A program made the translations under genes and the position numbers. Below the pieces are notes generated by a model. That model saw only the letters and a program-made list of their open reading frames with translations, was not told the DNA's origin and searched no databases. A stretch of 64,000 bases of DNA, taken from Lathyrus oleraceus (lineage: Eukaryota > Streptophyta > Magnoliopsida > Fabales > Fabaceae). The stretch is taken from the NCBI RefSeq assembly GCF_024323335.1, contig NC_066579.1, positions 253,635,575-253,699,574 on the forward strand. The letters run 5' to 3'. Below, in pieces: positions 36,572 through 48,800 of the stretch (its first letter is position 1; every line of letters begins with the position of its first letter).

Positions 36572-38754
36572 ATTTGTTACGCCTTGTTTACCATTTTGAT
36601 CATGAAATGATGATGCTTAATTGGAAATTCTTGAAATTTTGTATGCATAATCTAGACTCCTTCCTGGTCATTTTGGTATATGATTTGTGATTTTTGCATT
36701 CCTGGATTGTGAGGTATGACCTGATCATTAGAGGTGTGACAATTTGTGTCACACCATTTCCTGTCCAACTTCATGATTTTTGTTACCATGCCATATGAAC
36801 TCTAAATGACTTGAATTTTTGCATGTTGAATATTCTGGATGTTAAGTTTGAATGTAAAATTTTGTGGATTTTTTGAGTGCATTTCCAATTTGATTGAGAT
36901 TTTCTCTCCTGTTTGACTAATTGTGAACCTTTTGTGAGTCATGATCTGATATGTTTTGTGAAATTCTTGTGGTTTATTGGATGGACTTGAAATTTGGCAT
37001 GTGTATTATAAACACCTTGAAGTTTGCCATGGTTTTGGTTTCACTCATTTATCTTATGCCAATTCTGTTTTATGCTTGCTTGAAGTTGATGCATGTTTTG
37101 GTGCCTTGAATGAGCTTGTTTGAACATGCTTTGACTTTTAGAATTTAATTGACTTGCTTCCCTTGGTCAAAATGACTTGAAATTTGGTGTGTAGGTCATG
37201 TTATGAATGCTGTTTAACCATGATTTTTTGGTGATTTATTGAAATGTTTGTGAGTTGATTTGAGTTGAATCATTCTATTTGGTTCTATGAGGTTCTAACT
37301 TGTATGTTTGACCATGATTGATGTATGAAATGATATTGGTTGATGATATGAATGTGAGACCACTTGGATTTGATTCTTATTTGATTAATCTTGATTTTTG
37401 ATAAGTTTCACATTCTGTTTTGGTTTATTACTCCCATTTTGACCCTAGTCTTGTACTAGTGGTTTGTGCTCTCACATTTGAGCTTTGTTTCAGGTCAAAA
37501 AGCACAATTGCTTATGCTTGATGATGTGCACTCAATTGGAGTTGGTTTATTGCTTGTTTATGACTAACTTGAGTTTGTTTTGTAGGCATTGAGACTTATG
37601 CTTAGGCCTTGTGGCTTGCACCTTTGTGCATTAATGCTTGTTATCTGTTTGTGCTGTGGACTTGTAATTGACTGTTTGCCTTTTGTTTGAGCTGAGTACT
37701 GATTATGTTGGATTGATTTCAGGTACCTTAGTTGCTATAGTTCCCTTGTGAACTTGTGTTTGCTTTGCTTGCTAGCTTGAGCATTGAGGTATAATGATCT
37801 CTTCTCCATGTAGTCTGGAAGACCTGGCCTGTTACTTGGCCAGACACCTGTCTGAAGTCCTCCTTAAGAGGCAATGCTTGTGCTTGTTTATATTTGTCCC
37901 CAAGCAGGAAAAGACCTTTGATAAGGCAATTGGAAGATACAAGAGATGTGCAATCCATCTCGTGCTCTTCTGTTGAGTCGTCCCTTTGCTCACACAACTG
38001 GTGTTGATGCATTGTGGACATTAACCCAAGATCCTTGTACAGTTGTACAGTTGTGTCAATGTCATAAGTGTAGAAGGGTTCCCACTTTCTGGACCCACAC
38101 TTCATTGTCTGAAGCTCTCCCAGGCCAGGGATAAGAGCTGTGAAGTCTCATCTTCACTCACCTTTCATCAGCTTCACCCTAACTCTCAATGTTAGGGTTA
38201 AGAGCTAACCTCACCCTGATACAGCGGCTTGTTTGTCGAGGTTGACATGACTCCTCGACTAAAGCCTAGCCTTGATGTTTGAGCCCCTTGTTGGTGTGTT
38301 TACTTTATGCTGTATGTGTTTGTGTGGTGTGATTGTATCCCCTAGGTTTGCTAGACTCCGCGTAGTCTTGTTTGCATGTCAATTAAGGTAGCACGGTTCC
38401 TTCGTATAGGACTTCCTTTCTTGCTTGAGCTTTCCTAAAACACAAACAAACATTATCCCCTCTTAAGGATACGTCAACTCCTTCTGCTACAGGTGAGTAA
38501 GTCTCCAAAGGTCGAGCATCCAGTAGATTGCGTAGTGACGTCGTCCACTTAAAAAACACAAACCAACAAGAATAGTTTAGCCGAACTACGGCAACTCTGA
38601 TTCTCATGTCCAGATGAGATACGTAGGCACGAGATGCGATGTCTTGTCGAGTTTGACTAACAACTAACACTAATTCTTTTCTCTCTCCCTCGTTGCGATT
38701 GAGACCTTCCCTTTCTCTTGCCCTAGTTGCAATCGAGACCCTTCTTCTTCCTGT

Positions 38755-38925
38755 GTTGGTGTGGAGTCTGACGTAAGTCCAGCGATTGGCAGTCGGTTTC
38801 CTGCGTCTTGTTGTGTGCTTGGAGTCCGGTATAAGTCCATCAAGTGGCATCTGGTTTCCAGTGTAGGTGTGTTTTGGTTCGGAATCTGATATAAGTCCAG
38901 CGATTGGCATTCGGATTCCACGTTT
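38755..38925 (+). repeat. Tandem units in the Ogre C 5' LTR
   Basis: Three diverged units of about 60 bp with the core 'taagtccagcgattggca' or 'ataagtccatcaagtggc'. The same array is in the 3' LTR at about 57200-57365. Confidence 0.7.
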
Positions 38926-39412
38926 GCCTGTGTCTGTTGTGTTTGGTGTGCGTGAGCCGAGCTACGAATGCTCTGATTGTTCTTAGTCCAAGAAGATATG
39001 TATGCATAGGATGCGACATCCTAGCGAGCATGTGTTTTTCCCAGTCCGAACTACTTAGACTCTGATGTCTATGTTTGATAGACTAAGTAGGCCCAGGATG
39101 CGATATCCTGCCGAGTCAGTTTCGTTTGTCTTCTGTGTCTCCTTCAGCCAGTGTCTGTTTGTTTTGAGTAGTGTTTTAGCAACCATTTTCCTTCCTATTG
39201 TGCGTGGATCCCGTCGAGTACGACGGATGCGTAGGGGTGCTAATACCTTCCCTTCGCATAACCGACTCCCGATCCCATTCTCTTTGGTCGCGAGACCATG
39301 TCTTTTCCAGGTTTACTTCGAGCGTTTCCTTTCCCTCTTTTGGGATAAATAACGCACGGTGGCGGCTCTGTTGTTCTGTTTTCCCGCCAGTTTTTCGCGT
39401 AATGCGACAGCT

Positions 39413-39430
39413 TGGTGACTCTGCTGGGGA
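39413..39430 (+). promoter_or_regulatory. Primer-binding site of Ogre C (tRNA-Arg type)
   Basis: TGGTGACTCTGCTGGGGA lies three bases after the 5' LTR. It differs from the PBS of A and D by one base (T for C at position 4), which would be a mismatch with the tRNA-Arg 3' end. Confidence 0.85.
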
Positions 39431-40219
39431 CTAGAGAAGTTGACCTCTTGCTAGTCCATCTTCCCTAAGCGAGTCTCTCCTAGCGCTCTCTAGGTTAGGG
39501 TTTTGGTTGCTGTTTGCTGTTATTTATTGCATTCATTCATTTATTGTTTGCATTTATGTGTGCATTAATGTTTGCATTCATTCATATTCATCTGTGCTGA
39601 CTGTGCTGTGTTTCTCTGTTTGGGGTGGGAGTTACTCGAGGTAAAAGGCCCAATACCCAGGCTATGAGTGAAATCTAGGAAACCTAGGAATAGAGTGATT
39701 CATGGGAAGCGGGTGGTATGCGCCATCTAGCGGAACATTGATATCACGAGCAGTTCAGACTCTGATGGGGTATTATCGGTGCATACATCGGGTGTGCACA
39801 GGATGATATTCTTGAAAGGGTTGTTTATCCTGCGTTTCTCTCGACCTTACCCTGGCCTAGATGACACCCGTGAGTGGGGAGGGAATGATCATTATTACAG
39901 GTACAGTTGGTGACTTGTCGGTGACTAGTTGGTGACTTGTGGCCCTGTTGGTGACTTGGTTCCTCAGATTGGGTTCAAAGGACAGTTTGTCAGTTGACTT
40001 TGGGTTTCAGATGAATTGTGGTTTAGAGTTCAAGCCGAAGCTTCGATCCTGTGTTCCGAGATGCACAGCCTGCCAGTCGTCTGCATCATTTGCATCATAG
40101 CACGTTTATTTTCAAAAGAAACGCAAAAAAAAAGAATTGAAAAAATGAAAAAAAGAAAAACTAATCCCTGCATGCATATCATTTCTCAGGTACATTCCAG
40201 AGCTTGTTCACTGATAGAG
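39431..40219 (+). other. Untranslated leader of Ogre C
   Basis: About 0.8 kb without a supported gene. Near the end there is an A-rich stretch (40118-40160) and 'ttgcatcatttgcatcat'. The ORF1 frame is open back to 40016, but the homologous start is at 40220. Confidence 0.65.
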
Positions 40220-41860
40220 ATGGCAACAGTCCCAGAGCCGAAGCGGAAAACTTGTTCCTACATTTTTCACCGCGAGCCTTTAACATCGCTGATAGAGTTA
40301 AGCAACCTGGTGACCAGTGATCATCTGAGGGGGTTCGTGGATCAGTATGGGGATATTCTGACACTGTTGAAGATGGTAGTCGATCCAGTGCCGTTGCAGA
40401 CTCTTCTTCAGTTCTATGACCTAGAGCTTCGTTGCTTCACCTTTCAGGACTATCAGTTGGCGCCTACTCTCGAGGAGTACTACATTCTGTTGAGTGTCCC
40501 GATTCAGCATCAGGTTCCTTTCTTGGATGTGCCCAAGGAGGTTGACTTCAGGGTTGTTGCCAGAGCTCTCCGGTTGGGTGTCAAGGAGGTCAGTGATAAT
40601 TGGAAGTCTAGTTGGGATGTTGTGGGTTTGCCTTTAAAGTTTCTTTTGAGAGTTGCTAGAAGAGAAGCAGAGAAGGGGAATTGGGAAGCTTTTCATGCCC
40701 AGCTAGCTGTTATGATCTATGGGATTGTTTTGTTTCCGAGTATGCCCAACTTCGTGGACTATGCTGCAGTCTGTATTTTCATTGGAGGAAACCCGATTCC
40801 TACTCTGTTAGCTGACACTTATTATGCTATCCACAGTAGGCATGGTAAGGGTGGAGCTATCAGAGGTTGTCTTCCACTATTGCTCAGATGGTTCATGTCT
40901 CTCCTGCCAGTCAGTGGACCTTTCGTGGATGCTCAGAGCACTTATAGGTGGACTCAGAGGGTTATGTCTCTTACTTCATATGATATCAGATGGCAATCTT
41001 ATCGGATGGATGTGCGTGATGTTATTACGAGTTGTGGAGAATTCCGGAATGTGCCACTTGTGGGGACTAAGGGTTGCATCAATTACAACCCGGTTCTTTC
41101 TCTCCGTCAGTTAGGGTTTGTTATGAGTGGAAGACCACTTGAAGCTGAGATAGTTGAGAGTGTGTACTTTGAGAAGCGAAGCGACCCTGTTAGATTGGAG
41201 CAGATAGGAAGAGCCTGGAGGTCTATTGGTGTTAAGGATGGAGCTGTCTTAGGAAAAAAGTTTGCCATTGCTATGCCTGATTACACTGATTGAGTTAAGA
41301 AGAGAGTGGAACCTTTGCTGTTGCCCTATGATAGGATGAACCCGTTGCAAGTGCAACCACCCTTGATTCTTGCTGAGAGTGTACCTGCTGAGTAGTACAA
41401 GCAAGCCCTGATGGAGAATCGCCGTCTGAAGGAGAAAGAGCAAGATGCCCAGATGGAGTTGTATCAAGCCAAAGCTGATAGGTTGAACCTGACTCATCAA
41501 CTCAGAGACATCCGGAGTGCAAATGTTGGTGGAGTGAGGAGCAAGAAGAGATCTTATGCATAGATGGAGAGCTTGTTGGATGCAGAGCACAGAGAGTGTT
41601 TGAGATTGCAGAGAGCTGAGGCCAGTTATCTGAAGAAGATCAGAGACTTGGAGAAGTAACTCAAAGACAAAGATATCCAGCTGAAGAAGGAAGTCGACCA
41701 GAGACTTGCATCAGAGGATCAACTTGGCGCAGAAGTTGTCGAGCTTAGAAGACAGTTGAAGGAGAAGATCACTCCCTTGCCAGAATGTTCAGAGTGTGAA
41801 CTGTTGATAGACCAGTGTCACTACTTGAAGACGCTCATTCCTGGAAGTCGTTTGTCTTAG
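40220..41860 (+). pseudogene. Ogre ORF1 of element C, four in-frame stops
   Basis: ATG at 40220 opens MATVPEPKRKTC. Residues about 20-350 resemble the plant mobile domain family and align with ORF1 of A (FYDLELRCFTFQDYQLAPT, then GKGGAIRGCLPLLLRWFMS). A long charged C-terminal part (about 41400-41830) reads as a coiled coil (ENRRLKEKEQDAQMELYQAK). TGA at 41291, TAG at 41393, TAG at 41561 and TAA at 41657 interrupt it; the frame is otherwise unshifted to TAG at 41858-41860 (546 codons). Three of the stops could come from Gln or Trp codons by a single C-to-T or G-to-A change. Function of ORF1 is unknown. Confidence 0.75.
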
Positions 41861-42200
41861 CTTGTATTTTCTGATGTTATGTTGAGAATCACCCCCGGGC
41901 CTGTTGGGTGGGATTCATTGTTATACTTCGTTGGATCTTTGAATCATTGTTGTATGATCTTGTTGCTCATTTATAGATGAGATTGTTGGCTTTATCCTGT
42001 ACCCTTTGCTCTTGTATGTTGTTTCTGTGCTTCATGTGTTGTTCTTGTTGCAGGTTGCCATCTTTTGAAGATGAATCAGGCTCTTTGAATGCCTGAGAAA
42101 TGATCATATCATGTGCATCATATGCATTAACATCATACTCATATCATTTTTGCATAACAGGTGTTTTTGCGCACGACTTCTCACTCTGGTTCCTGTGTCA
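41861..42200 (+). other. Spacer between ORF1 and gag, Ogre C
   Basis: About 340 bases with no gene, T-rich in its middle, ending in a stretch with several AG sites ('cctgtgtcag' at 42191-42200). The frame used by gag is open before its first ATG and encodes a block (RPHRYSTRLN) that is conserved in A. A splice acceptor here is possible. Confidence 0.45.
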
Positions 42201-43933
42201 GGCAGGATAGCTGATCGAAGACCGCACCGGTATTCAACCAGACTCAATCAACAGCGAAGTATGGATCAGGTTCAGAATGAGTTGGCTGAGATGAGGGCGA
42301 ACATGGCCCAGTTTATGACAATGATGCAAGGGGTTGCTCAAGGTCAGGAGGAGCTTCGAGCTTTGGTTCAGAGACAAGAGACGGTTATTCAGGCGTCTAA
42401 CCGTGGTTCACCTGCTGGTATCCCTATGCCTGAGAATGTTGCTGCTGCTCCCGTTCATGACTATGCTGTGGGGGATGAACTCAGGGGTATAAGAATTAAT
42501 GGACAGCCTCTTGCTGCTGAGACTATCAATGTCAGAGCTACCCGGGCTCCGGTGCGTCATCCTGCTCCTATTGTCGACAGACAAGAGGACATGTTCACGC
42601 TGCTGAGTGAGGATGATGGTGATGTTGGAAGAGTGGAGGATAGGGATCGTAAGGTGGATGCCCTGGCTGAGAAGATTAGAGCGATGGAATGCAGAATTCT
42701 CTCGGTTTTGACGTTACCAATATGGGGTTGGTTGAAGGTTTGAGAATCCCATACAAATTCAAAGCACCCACTTTTGACAAGTATAATGGTACTTCCTGCC
42801 CTCGCACTCATGTGCAGGCATATTATCGGAAGATCTCTGCGTATACAGACGATGAAAAAATGTGGATGTACTTTTTCCAAGATAGTCTATCTGGGACTTC
42901 TTTGGATTGGTATATGGAATTGAAGAGAGATTCTATCCGCTGTTGGAGGGATCTGGGAGAGGCATTCTTGAGGCAATATAAGTATAACATGGACATGGCG
43001 CCTAGCCGGACTCAGCTGCAGAGTCTATGTCAGAAATCCAACGAAAGCTTCAAGGAGTACGCCCAGAGGTGGCGTGAGCTGGCTGCGAGAGTTCAACCCC
43101 CTATGCTGGAAAGGGAGTTGATGGACATGTTTATTGGCACACTTCAGGGTGTTTTCATGGACCGAATGGGGAGTTGCCCATTTGGAAGCTTTTCTGACGT
43201 GGTCATATGTGGAGAGAGGACCGAGAGTTTGATTAAGGCTGGAAAGATCAATGATGCTAGTTCCTCGTCTTCCAAGAAACCTTTCTCCGGGGCACCTCGC
43301 CGTAGAGAAGGTGAAACTAATGCTGTTCAACACCGCCGGGTTCAGAACAGAAATCAGAATCATTATCGACTGGTTGCCGCAGTGACTATTCCGGCACCTC
43401 AGCAACGTCAACCTCCGCAATAACCGAGGCAACAACAACAACAGCAATAACGTCCGTATCAGCCAAGGCAACGGATGCCCGAAAGGCGTTTTGATCCCCT
43501 GCCAATGACCTACACTGAGTTACTGCCTGAGTTGCTCAGATTGGGATTCGTTGAGTTGAGAACTATGGCTCCACCAACAGTATTGCCTCCGGGGTACGAT
43601 GCTGATGTCCGATGTGATTTTCACTCTGGTGCACCAGGACACCATACTGAGAAGTGTCGGGCTTTCCAGCATAAAGTCCAAGATCTGATCGATGCCAAGA
43701 CGATCAACTTCGCTCCAGTGCCTAACGTCGTGAACAATCCTATGCCTCAGCATGGTGGGCATAGGGTAAACTGTATTGAAGGGGAAGAAGCTGAAGATCT
43801 TGTTGTCAGTGTTGATGAGATTCAGACTTCTCTGCTTGTAGTGAAGGGCCGTTTGTTGAGTGGGGGTGTGCACCCGAGCTGTGATGAAGATTGTATGGGC
43901 TGTGCAGAATCAGATAATGGGTGTGACAGTTAA
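42201..43933 (+). pseudogene. Gag region of Ogre C, frameshifted and with two stops
   Basis: The first ATG is at 42261, but the conserved block RPHRYSTRLN starts before it. An N-terminal coiled coil is followed by a shift of frame near 42690. The gag (capsid) domain at about 42740-43200 has FFQDSLSGTSLDWYME and FKEYAQRWRELAARV. A Q-rich linker carries TAA at 43421 and at 43448. Then comes CDFHSGAPGHHTEKC (about 43616-43660), the same C-x2-H-x5-H-x4-C pattern as in A. A second shift near 43930 separates gag from protease. Particle formation from this copy is unlikely without help in trans. Confidence 0.75.
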
Positions 43934-45572
43934 GGGCTGGTATTCAGAAACTGATTGATGAGGGTTGTGTCCAGTTTGGCCGGGCTGATAATAGAGATCG
44001 TGGGGTAGTGTCTACTGTCACGATATTTTTCAAACCGTCTGAAGGACGTGGGCCGAGGGCTGTTGGTAATGCGCCTACAACAAGTGGTAATCCAGTTACC
44101 ATCTCTGCACCAGTTTCTACCAGTAATCCGACAACGATTGTCGCTCCGGTCAGAAGGGCTGTGGATAGCAGGGTCGTGCCTTGGAAATATGACAACGCCT
44201 ACAGAAGCAACAGAAGGGCTGAGAATCGGGTCAGGCCGACCAATCAAGCACCAGTAACTATTGCTGCATCGGTTAGTAGAACTCCCGCGGTTGTGAGTCC
44301 CGTTATGGACAATGTCGATGGACCGGGAGGTTTTACTCGCAGTGGACGGCTGTTTGCGCCTCAACCGTTGAGGGATGCTAATGCTGAGGCATCTACTAGA
44401 GCAAAAGGCAAAAAGGTTGTGGTTGACGAAGAACCTGCTCAAATGAATGTGCCTGGTGGCTCGTTTGAGAAGGATGTGGAGGAATTTATGCGAATCATTA
44501 AGAAGAGTGACTACAAGATTGTGGATCAACTCAACCAAACTCCGTCCAAAATCTCTATTCTTTCTTTGCTGTTGTGTTCTGAGGCACATCGCAACGCCTT
44601 ACTGAAAATGTTGAATATGGCGTATGTACCTCAAGAGATTTTTGTCAACCAGTTGGAGGGCGTGATCGCCAATGTGAGCACCAGACACGGTTTGGGGTTC
44701 ACTGATCTTGATTTGACGCCTGAGGGGCGAAACCATAACAAGGCCTTGCATATCACGATGGAGTGCAAGGGTGCTGTGTTGTCACATGTGCTAGTCGATA
44801 CTGGTTCTTCTCTGAACGTGCTGCCGAAGCAAATCCTGAAGAAGATATCTGTTGAAGGGGTCGTGCTTACTCCTAGTGACCTGATTGTGAGGGCATTTGA
44901 TGGATCCAAGCGTTCTGTGTTTGGTGAAGTTACCTTGCCGATGAAGATAGGTCCAGAGGTGTTCGACATCATCTTCTACGTGATGGACATTCAGCCTGCC
45001 TACAGTTGTTTGTTGGGGTGTCCATGGATCCATGCAGCAGGGGCAGTCTCGTCAACTCTCCACCAGAAGCTCAAGTATGTCTGGAATGGTCAGATTGTGA
45101 CCGTGTGCGGAGAAGAAGATATCTTGGTGAGTCATCTGTCCTCGTTCAAGTATGTCGAGGTGGATGGCGAGATCCATGAAACCTTATGCCAGGCATTTGA
45201 GACGGTTGCTCTCGAGAGGGTGGCATGTGCTGATCAGAGGAAGCCAGGTGCTTCGATTGCTTCGTACAAGCAGGCCAAAGAGGTTGTTGACTCTGGCAAG
45301 GCTGAAGGTTGGGGCAAAATGGTGGATTTGCCGGTTAAAGAAGATAAATTTGGCATTGGTTATGAGCCTCTCCAAGCAGAGCAGGGTATGCAGACAGGTC
45401 CTAGTACCTTTACCAGCGCTGGGCTGATGAATCACGGTGACGTCTTTGCAGCTGATGTTGAAGATGGTGACAGTGATTGTGATCTCGATTGCTGGGTTCG
45501 CCCGAGTGCGCCAGGGGAACAGATCAACAACTGGACAGCAGAGGATATAGTCCAAGTTACTCTTCAAACAGA
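43934..45572 (+). CDS. Protease exon of Ogre C
   Basis: Aspartic protease that would mature the Gag and Pol products. Asp-Thr-Gly is at 44797-44805 in VLVDTGSSLNVLPK, and YSCLLGCPWIHAAGAV follows near 45003-45050. Upstream is a low-complexity, Pro/Val/Thr-rich region and the block FTRSGRLFAPQPL, also found in A (LTRSGRVFSTPPK). The frame is open from just after the shift near 43930 to the donor at 45573. The exon ends with GA, two bases of a codon, and joins the RT exon in phase. The first part of the exon depends on where the frameshift lies. Confidence 0.8.
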
Positions 45573-45823
45573 GTAATTTTCTTTTGTTTTTTTCATTCTG
45601 CACAAAACCCTACGTCCTGCCCAAGGCGTAGTGGTTCATTGTAGGGCCACATCATGTTTTACAATTTTTATCATTAATAAAGGACGTTTTGCAAACAATT
45701 TTGTGATCCCTGTCTTTCTATTTTTGTTTTTACTTTTTCAAAAAATAAAATAAAAATGGCAACGTTTTTGTTTTTGTGACTTTATTGAACTCTTTTTCTA
45801 AAACAAAGCATTAAAACATGCAG
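45573..45823 (+). other. Intron between protease and RT (251 bp), Ogre C
   Basis: Donor GTAATTTTC is at 45573; acceptor ACATGCAG ends at 45823 after T-rich DNA. Joining GA with the next A gives a Glu codon, and the frame continues SDLMAS into RT. Donor position, phase and acceptor (ATGCAG) agree with A. The protease stop TAA is formed by the donor itself, so unspliced RNA gives Gag-Pro and spliced RNA gives Gag-Pro-Pol. This is the known Ogre arrangement. Confidence 0.8.
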
Positions 45824-48800
45824 AAGTGATCTTATGGCATCCACTATGAACAAATCTGTTATGGCTCAGTATGATTTCGACAATCCCATCTACCAAGCTG
45901 AAGAGGAGAGTGAGGAAGACTGTGAGCTCCCGAAAGAATTGGCTAGATTGTTGAAGCAAGAGGAAAGGGTCATCCAACCTCATCAGGAAGAGTTGGAGAT
46001 TGTTAATCTTGGCACAGAGGACGCCAGAAGGGATATCAAGATCGGGGCTGCTTTGAAGACAGAGGTCAAGAGCAGGTTGATTGAGATGCTGAGAGAGTAT
46101 GTTGAGATATTCGCATGGTCTTATCAAGATATGCCTGGGCTGAATACTGATATTGTGGTTCATAGACTACCTCTCAGAGATGATTGTCCTTCGGTCAAGC
46201 AGAAGCTTCGTAGAACGAGTCCTGATATGGAAGTGAAGATCAAGGAAGAGGTTCAGAAGCAGTTCGATGCGGGTTTCTTGTCAGTAACAACTTATCCACC
46301 GTGGGTAGCCAACATCGTTCCTGTGCCGAAGAAGGATGGCAAAGTCAGAATGTGTGTCGATTACCGGGATCTGAATAGAGCGAGTCCGAAAGATGATTTC
46401 CCATTACCTCACATTGATGTATTGGTGGATAATACGGCTCAATCCTCGGTATTCTCTTTCATGGATGGTTTCTCGGGTTATAATCAGATTAAGATGGCGC
46501 CAGAGGACATGGAAAAGACGACATTCATTACACCTTGGGGCACGTTCTGCTATAAGGTGATGCCATTTGGGCTGAAGAATGCCGGTGCTACCTATCAGAG
46601 GGTTATGACGACTCTCTTTCATGACATGATGCACAAAGAGATTGAAGTGTACGTAGATGACATGATTGCGAAGTCGCAGACAGAAGAGGAGCACCTGGTT
46701 AATTTGCAGAAGTTGTTTGATAGATTGGTAAAGTTCAAACTGAGGCTGAATCCAAACAAGTGTACGTTTGGTGTGAGATCTGGGAAGCTGTTAGGCTTCA
46801 TTGTCAGCGAGAAAGGGATTGAGGTTGATCCAGCAAAAGTTAAAGCTATTCAAGAAATGCCTGAACTGAAAACAGAGAAGCAGGTTCGTGGGTTTTTAGG
46901 GAGGTTGAACTACATTGCAAGGTTTGTATCTCACCTAATTGCCACGTGTGAACCAATTTTCAAATTGCTTAGAAAGAATCAAGCAATCAGGTGGAATGAT
47001 GACTGTCAGAAAGCTTTTGACAAGATAAAAGAGTATTTACAGAAACCTCCAATCCTGATTCCTCCAGTTCCTGGGAGACCGCTGATAATGTACCTGTCAG
47101 TTACCGAGAACTCGATGGGGTGTGTATTGGGACAGCATGACGAGTCTGGTCGAAAAGAGCATGCCATATACTACCTTAGCAAAAAGTTTACCGACTGTGA
47201 AATCAAATATTCACAGCTTGAGAAAACTTGCTGTGCTTTGGCCTGGGCTGCTCGCCGACTGAGGCAGTATATGTTGAACCATACTACCTTGTTGATTTCC
47301 AAGATGGATCCAGTGAAATTCATCTTTGAGAAGCCGGCTCTCACCGGACGTGTTGCCCGTTGGCAAATGATTTTAACAGAGTATGATATCCAGTACACGT
47401 CGCAGAAAGCCATCAAAGGTAGTGTTTTGTCAGACTATCTCCCTGAACAACCGATCGACGACTATCAGCCGATGATGTTTGAATTCCCAGATGAAGACAT
47501 CATGTATCTTAAGATGAAAGATTGTGAAGAGCCTCTTGTCGAGGAAGGACCGGATCCTGATGACAAGTGGACGTTGATGTTCGATGGGGCTGTTAATGTG
47601 AATGGTAACGGTGTTGGTGCGGTGTTGATCAATCCAAAAGGTGCCCATATACCTTTTTCTGCCAGATTGACTTTTGACGTCACCAACAATGAAGCTGAGT
47701 ATGAGGCTTGTATCATGGGGATAGAAGAAGCCATCGATTTGAGGATCAAAACACTTGACATATTTGGAGATTCCGCTCTAGTGATCAATCAGGTCAATGG
47801 AGATTGGAATACTAACCAGCCGCATTTGATTCCGTATAGAGATTACACCAGAAGAATACTGACGTTCTTCAAGAAGGTGAAGTTGTATCATGTCCCCCGG
47901 GATGAGAATCAGATGGCTGATGCTTTGGCTACTTTATCCTCTATGATAAAAGTTCATTGGTGGAATCATGTGCCACATGTTGCGGTGAATCGACTCGAGA
48001 GGCCTGCGTATGTGTTTGCAGCCAAGTCTGTTGTTGTTGATGAGAAGCCGTGGTACAATGACTTCAAGAACTTCCTCAAAAGCCAGAAGTATCCTGAAGG
48101 TGCGTCAAAGAATGACAAGAAAACCCTGAGAAGGCTAGCTGGAAGCTTTTATTTGAACCAGGACGATGTGCTGTATAAGAGGAACTTTGACATGGTCTTG
48201 CTCAGATGCGTGGATAGACACGAAGCAGACATGTTAATGCAGGAAGTGCACGAGGGTTCGTTTGGTACCCATGCTGGTGGTCATGCAATGTCGAAGAATT
48301 TGTTGAGAGCCGGTTATTACTGGATGACTATGGAATCCGATTGTTTCAAATACGCTCGGAAGTGCCATAAGTGTCAAATTTATGCTGATAAGGTGCATGT
48401 ACCACCAAGCCCTCTGAATGTCATGAACTCGCCTTGGCCGTTCGCCATGTGGGGCATTGATATGATAGGGAAGATTGAGCCTACTGCTTCAAAGGGACAT
48501 CGCTTCATCTTGGTTGCGATTGACTACTTCACCAAATGGGTGGAAGCAGCTTCCTATGCCAATGTTACCAAACAAGTGGTTGCCCGATTCATCAAGAAGG
48601 AAATCATCTGTCGTTATGGGGTTCCTGAGAGAATCATCACTGATAATGGTTCGAATCTCAATAACAAGATGATGAAAGAGCTTTGTAAAGACTTCAAAAT
48701 TGAACATCATAATTCTTCTCCTTACAGACCAAAGATGAATGGTGTTGTAGAGGCGGCAAACAAGAATATCAAGAAGATTGTGCAGAAGATGGTCGTGACG

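Larger units (their letters stand above)
34753..39409 (+). repeat. 5' LTR of Ogre C (4657 bp)
   Basis: It starts TGTAGCACC and ends GCGACA, and is matched along its length by 52911-57852. It is about 285 bp shorter because of a deletion at about 36553. It holds no gene; reading frames such as the 125-codon one at 37728-38105 (minus) recur in the 3' LTR only because the LTRs are copies. Confidence 0.93.

Noticed and set aside
37728..38105. 125-codon minus-strand frame also present at 56171-56548
   Set aside because: The two copies lie in the paired LTRs of C, so their similarity reflects LTR duplication, not protein constraint.
38383..38910. 175-codon minus-strand frame repeated at 56826-57353
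   Set aside because: Again an LTR duplicate, crossing a short tandem repeat; no recognisable domain.
43930..44589. 219-codon minus-strand frame opposite the protease region of C
   Set aside because: Antisense shadow of the open protease exon.
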